Shown: positions 4,686 to 5,119 of the stretch, piece after piece
Layout: each line of letters opens with the position of its first letter
Position numbering within the stretch: the stretch's first letter is position 1
From: an uncultured Bacteroidota bacterium
GTDB lineage: Bacteria > Bacteroidota > Bacteroidia > Flavobacteriales > Flavobacteriaceae
Reading direction: 5' to 3'
Length of the DNA stretch: 5,119 nt
NCBI GenBank assembly: GCA_902610105.1
Contig: CACLUN010000049.1
Coordinates: 1-5,119 of the forward strand
Made by a program: the position numbers and the translations under genes
The notes under the pieces: generated by a model
Seen by the model: the letters and a program-made list of their open reading frames with translations, nothing else
The model's database searches: none
Told to the model about the DNA's origin: nothing

Positions 4686-5119
4686 ATGATTCGATCTAAA
4701 CAATTACAGTTAATACTCGTTTTTATATTTTTTTCATTTTTTTCATTTTCACAATACTCCGTAGAAGAAGCCATGAAAGGAAAAGTTGCTGGTTTAACTG
4801 TCTTCTCTCAATCAGGTGATCCTGGAGCTCCCAGCTATATCAGAATCAGAGGTAATGGATCAATATTAGGCAATAATGCGCCTTTATTTGTTGTAGATGG
4901 TATTCCTTATCAAAATTATACAATAGGAGCTAATCCTAGATTTCCTGGATTTGATATGTTATCATTTATTAACACTCTTGATGTTGAATCTATCCATGTT
5001 TTAAAAAATGCAAAGGATGTTGCACCATATGGTGTAAAGGGATCGAATGGGGTAATTGTAATAACCACTAAAAAAGGAGTAAAAGGACCAACTTTAAAAG
5101 ATGTTTTAATGGATATGGA
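4686..5119 (+). CDS. SusC/RagA-type TonB-dependent receptor plug domain protein, 5' part
   Basis: The frame opens with ATG at 4686 (an in-frame TAA lies at 4659-4661) and runs 144 codons with no stop to the window edge. Residues 1-22 are a signal peptide: MIRSK, then a long hydrophobic core rich in Phe, with likely cleavage after SFS. The plug domain starts at once: SVEEAMKGKVAGLTV (25-39), GDPGAPSYIRIRGNGS (44-59), APLFVVDGIPY (65-75), LDVESIHVLKNAKDVAPYG (98-116) and GSNGVIVITTKKG (119-131). These match the SusC/RagA plug signature, so an outer-membrane or periplasmic location is expected. Unusually, the carboxypeptidase-regulatory-like domain and the TonB-box region that normally precede SVEEAL are absent. 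The beta-barrel, if there is one, and any SusD partner would lie to the right. A complete short plug-only receptor, a stand-alone plug protein or a decayed receptor are all possible. It is divergent from gcvT with a 43-bp gap. Confidence 0.85.
   Translation, partial: MIRSKQLQLILVFIFFSFFSFSQYSVEEAMKGKVAGLTVFSQSGDPGAPSYIRIRGNGSILGNNAPLFVVDGIPYQNYTIGANPRFPGFDMLSFINTLDVESIHVLKNAKDVAPYGVKGSNGVIVITTKKGVKGPTLKDVLMDM
4728..4751 (+). repeat. 9-bp tandem repeat (TTTTTTTCA x2 plus partial) in a signal-peptide sequence
   Basis: Two perfect copies of TTTTTTTCA (4728-4736 and 4737-4745) are followed by TTTTCA (4746-4751). The repeat unit is three codons long, so it writes the Phe-Phe-Ser pattern of the signal-peptide core, and gain or loss of one unit keeps the reading frame. 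The two T7 runs could slip out of frame. It may be no more than biased codon use in a hydrophobic segment. Confidence 0.6.

Overview
The window is strongly AT-rich and looks like a chromosomal segment of a Bacteroidota bacterium, probably a marine member of the Flavobacteriales. The evidence is the gene content: a DUF3822 protein next to RsmD, a SusC/RagA-type plug domain, and a YebC with the Bacteroidota-style N-terminus MGRAFEFRKARKLKRW. There are also promoter-like boxes resembling the Bacteroidota TTG/TAnnTTTG pattern, and the gene starts lack clear Shine-Dalgarno sequences. Kdo synthesis and an outer-membrane receptor confirm a Gram-negative envelope. I see no RNA genes, CRISPR array, insertion sequence or prophage genes.

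Region 1 (1-1510, minus strand) is a tight operon read right to left: a single-pass membrane protein of unknown function, then a DUF3822 protein, then the first 29 codons of rsmD (16S rRNA methyltransferase), cut by the window edge. The last two genes share one base (TAATG), and the first two overlap. Region 2 (1607-2862, plus strand) is a two-gene operon: kdsB (CMP-Kdo synthetase) and a PlsC-like acyltransferase joined by an ATGA overlap. Its GTG start lies inside a 21-bp dyad.

Region 3 (2857-4642, minus strand) is gcvT (glycine cleavage T-protein) followed by yebC with an 8-nt overlap. It converges head-on with region 2, and the two operons share a six-base palindrome (TCATGA) as both stop codons. 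Region 4 (4686 to the right edge, plus strand) is the start of a secreted or outer-membrane protein whose predicted signal peptide runs straight into a SusC-type plug domain. It leaves the window open.

Most genes are housekeeping: lipopolysaccharide and phospholipid assembly, one-carbon metabolism, and ribosome modification or translation. The two places most likely to hold undescribed biology are the membrane protein/DUF3822 pair, which has the architecture of a PilN/PilM-like membrane anchor plus actin-like partner, and the plug protein, which has no room for the N-terminal domain and TonB box expected in SusC-type receptors. Both are inferences from sequence pattern and family knowledge.
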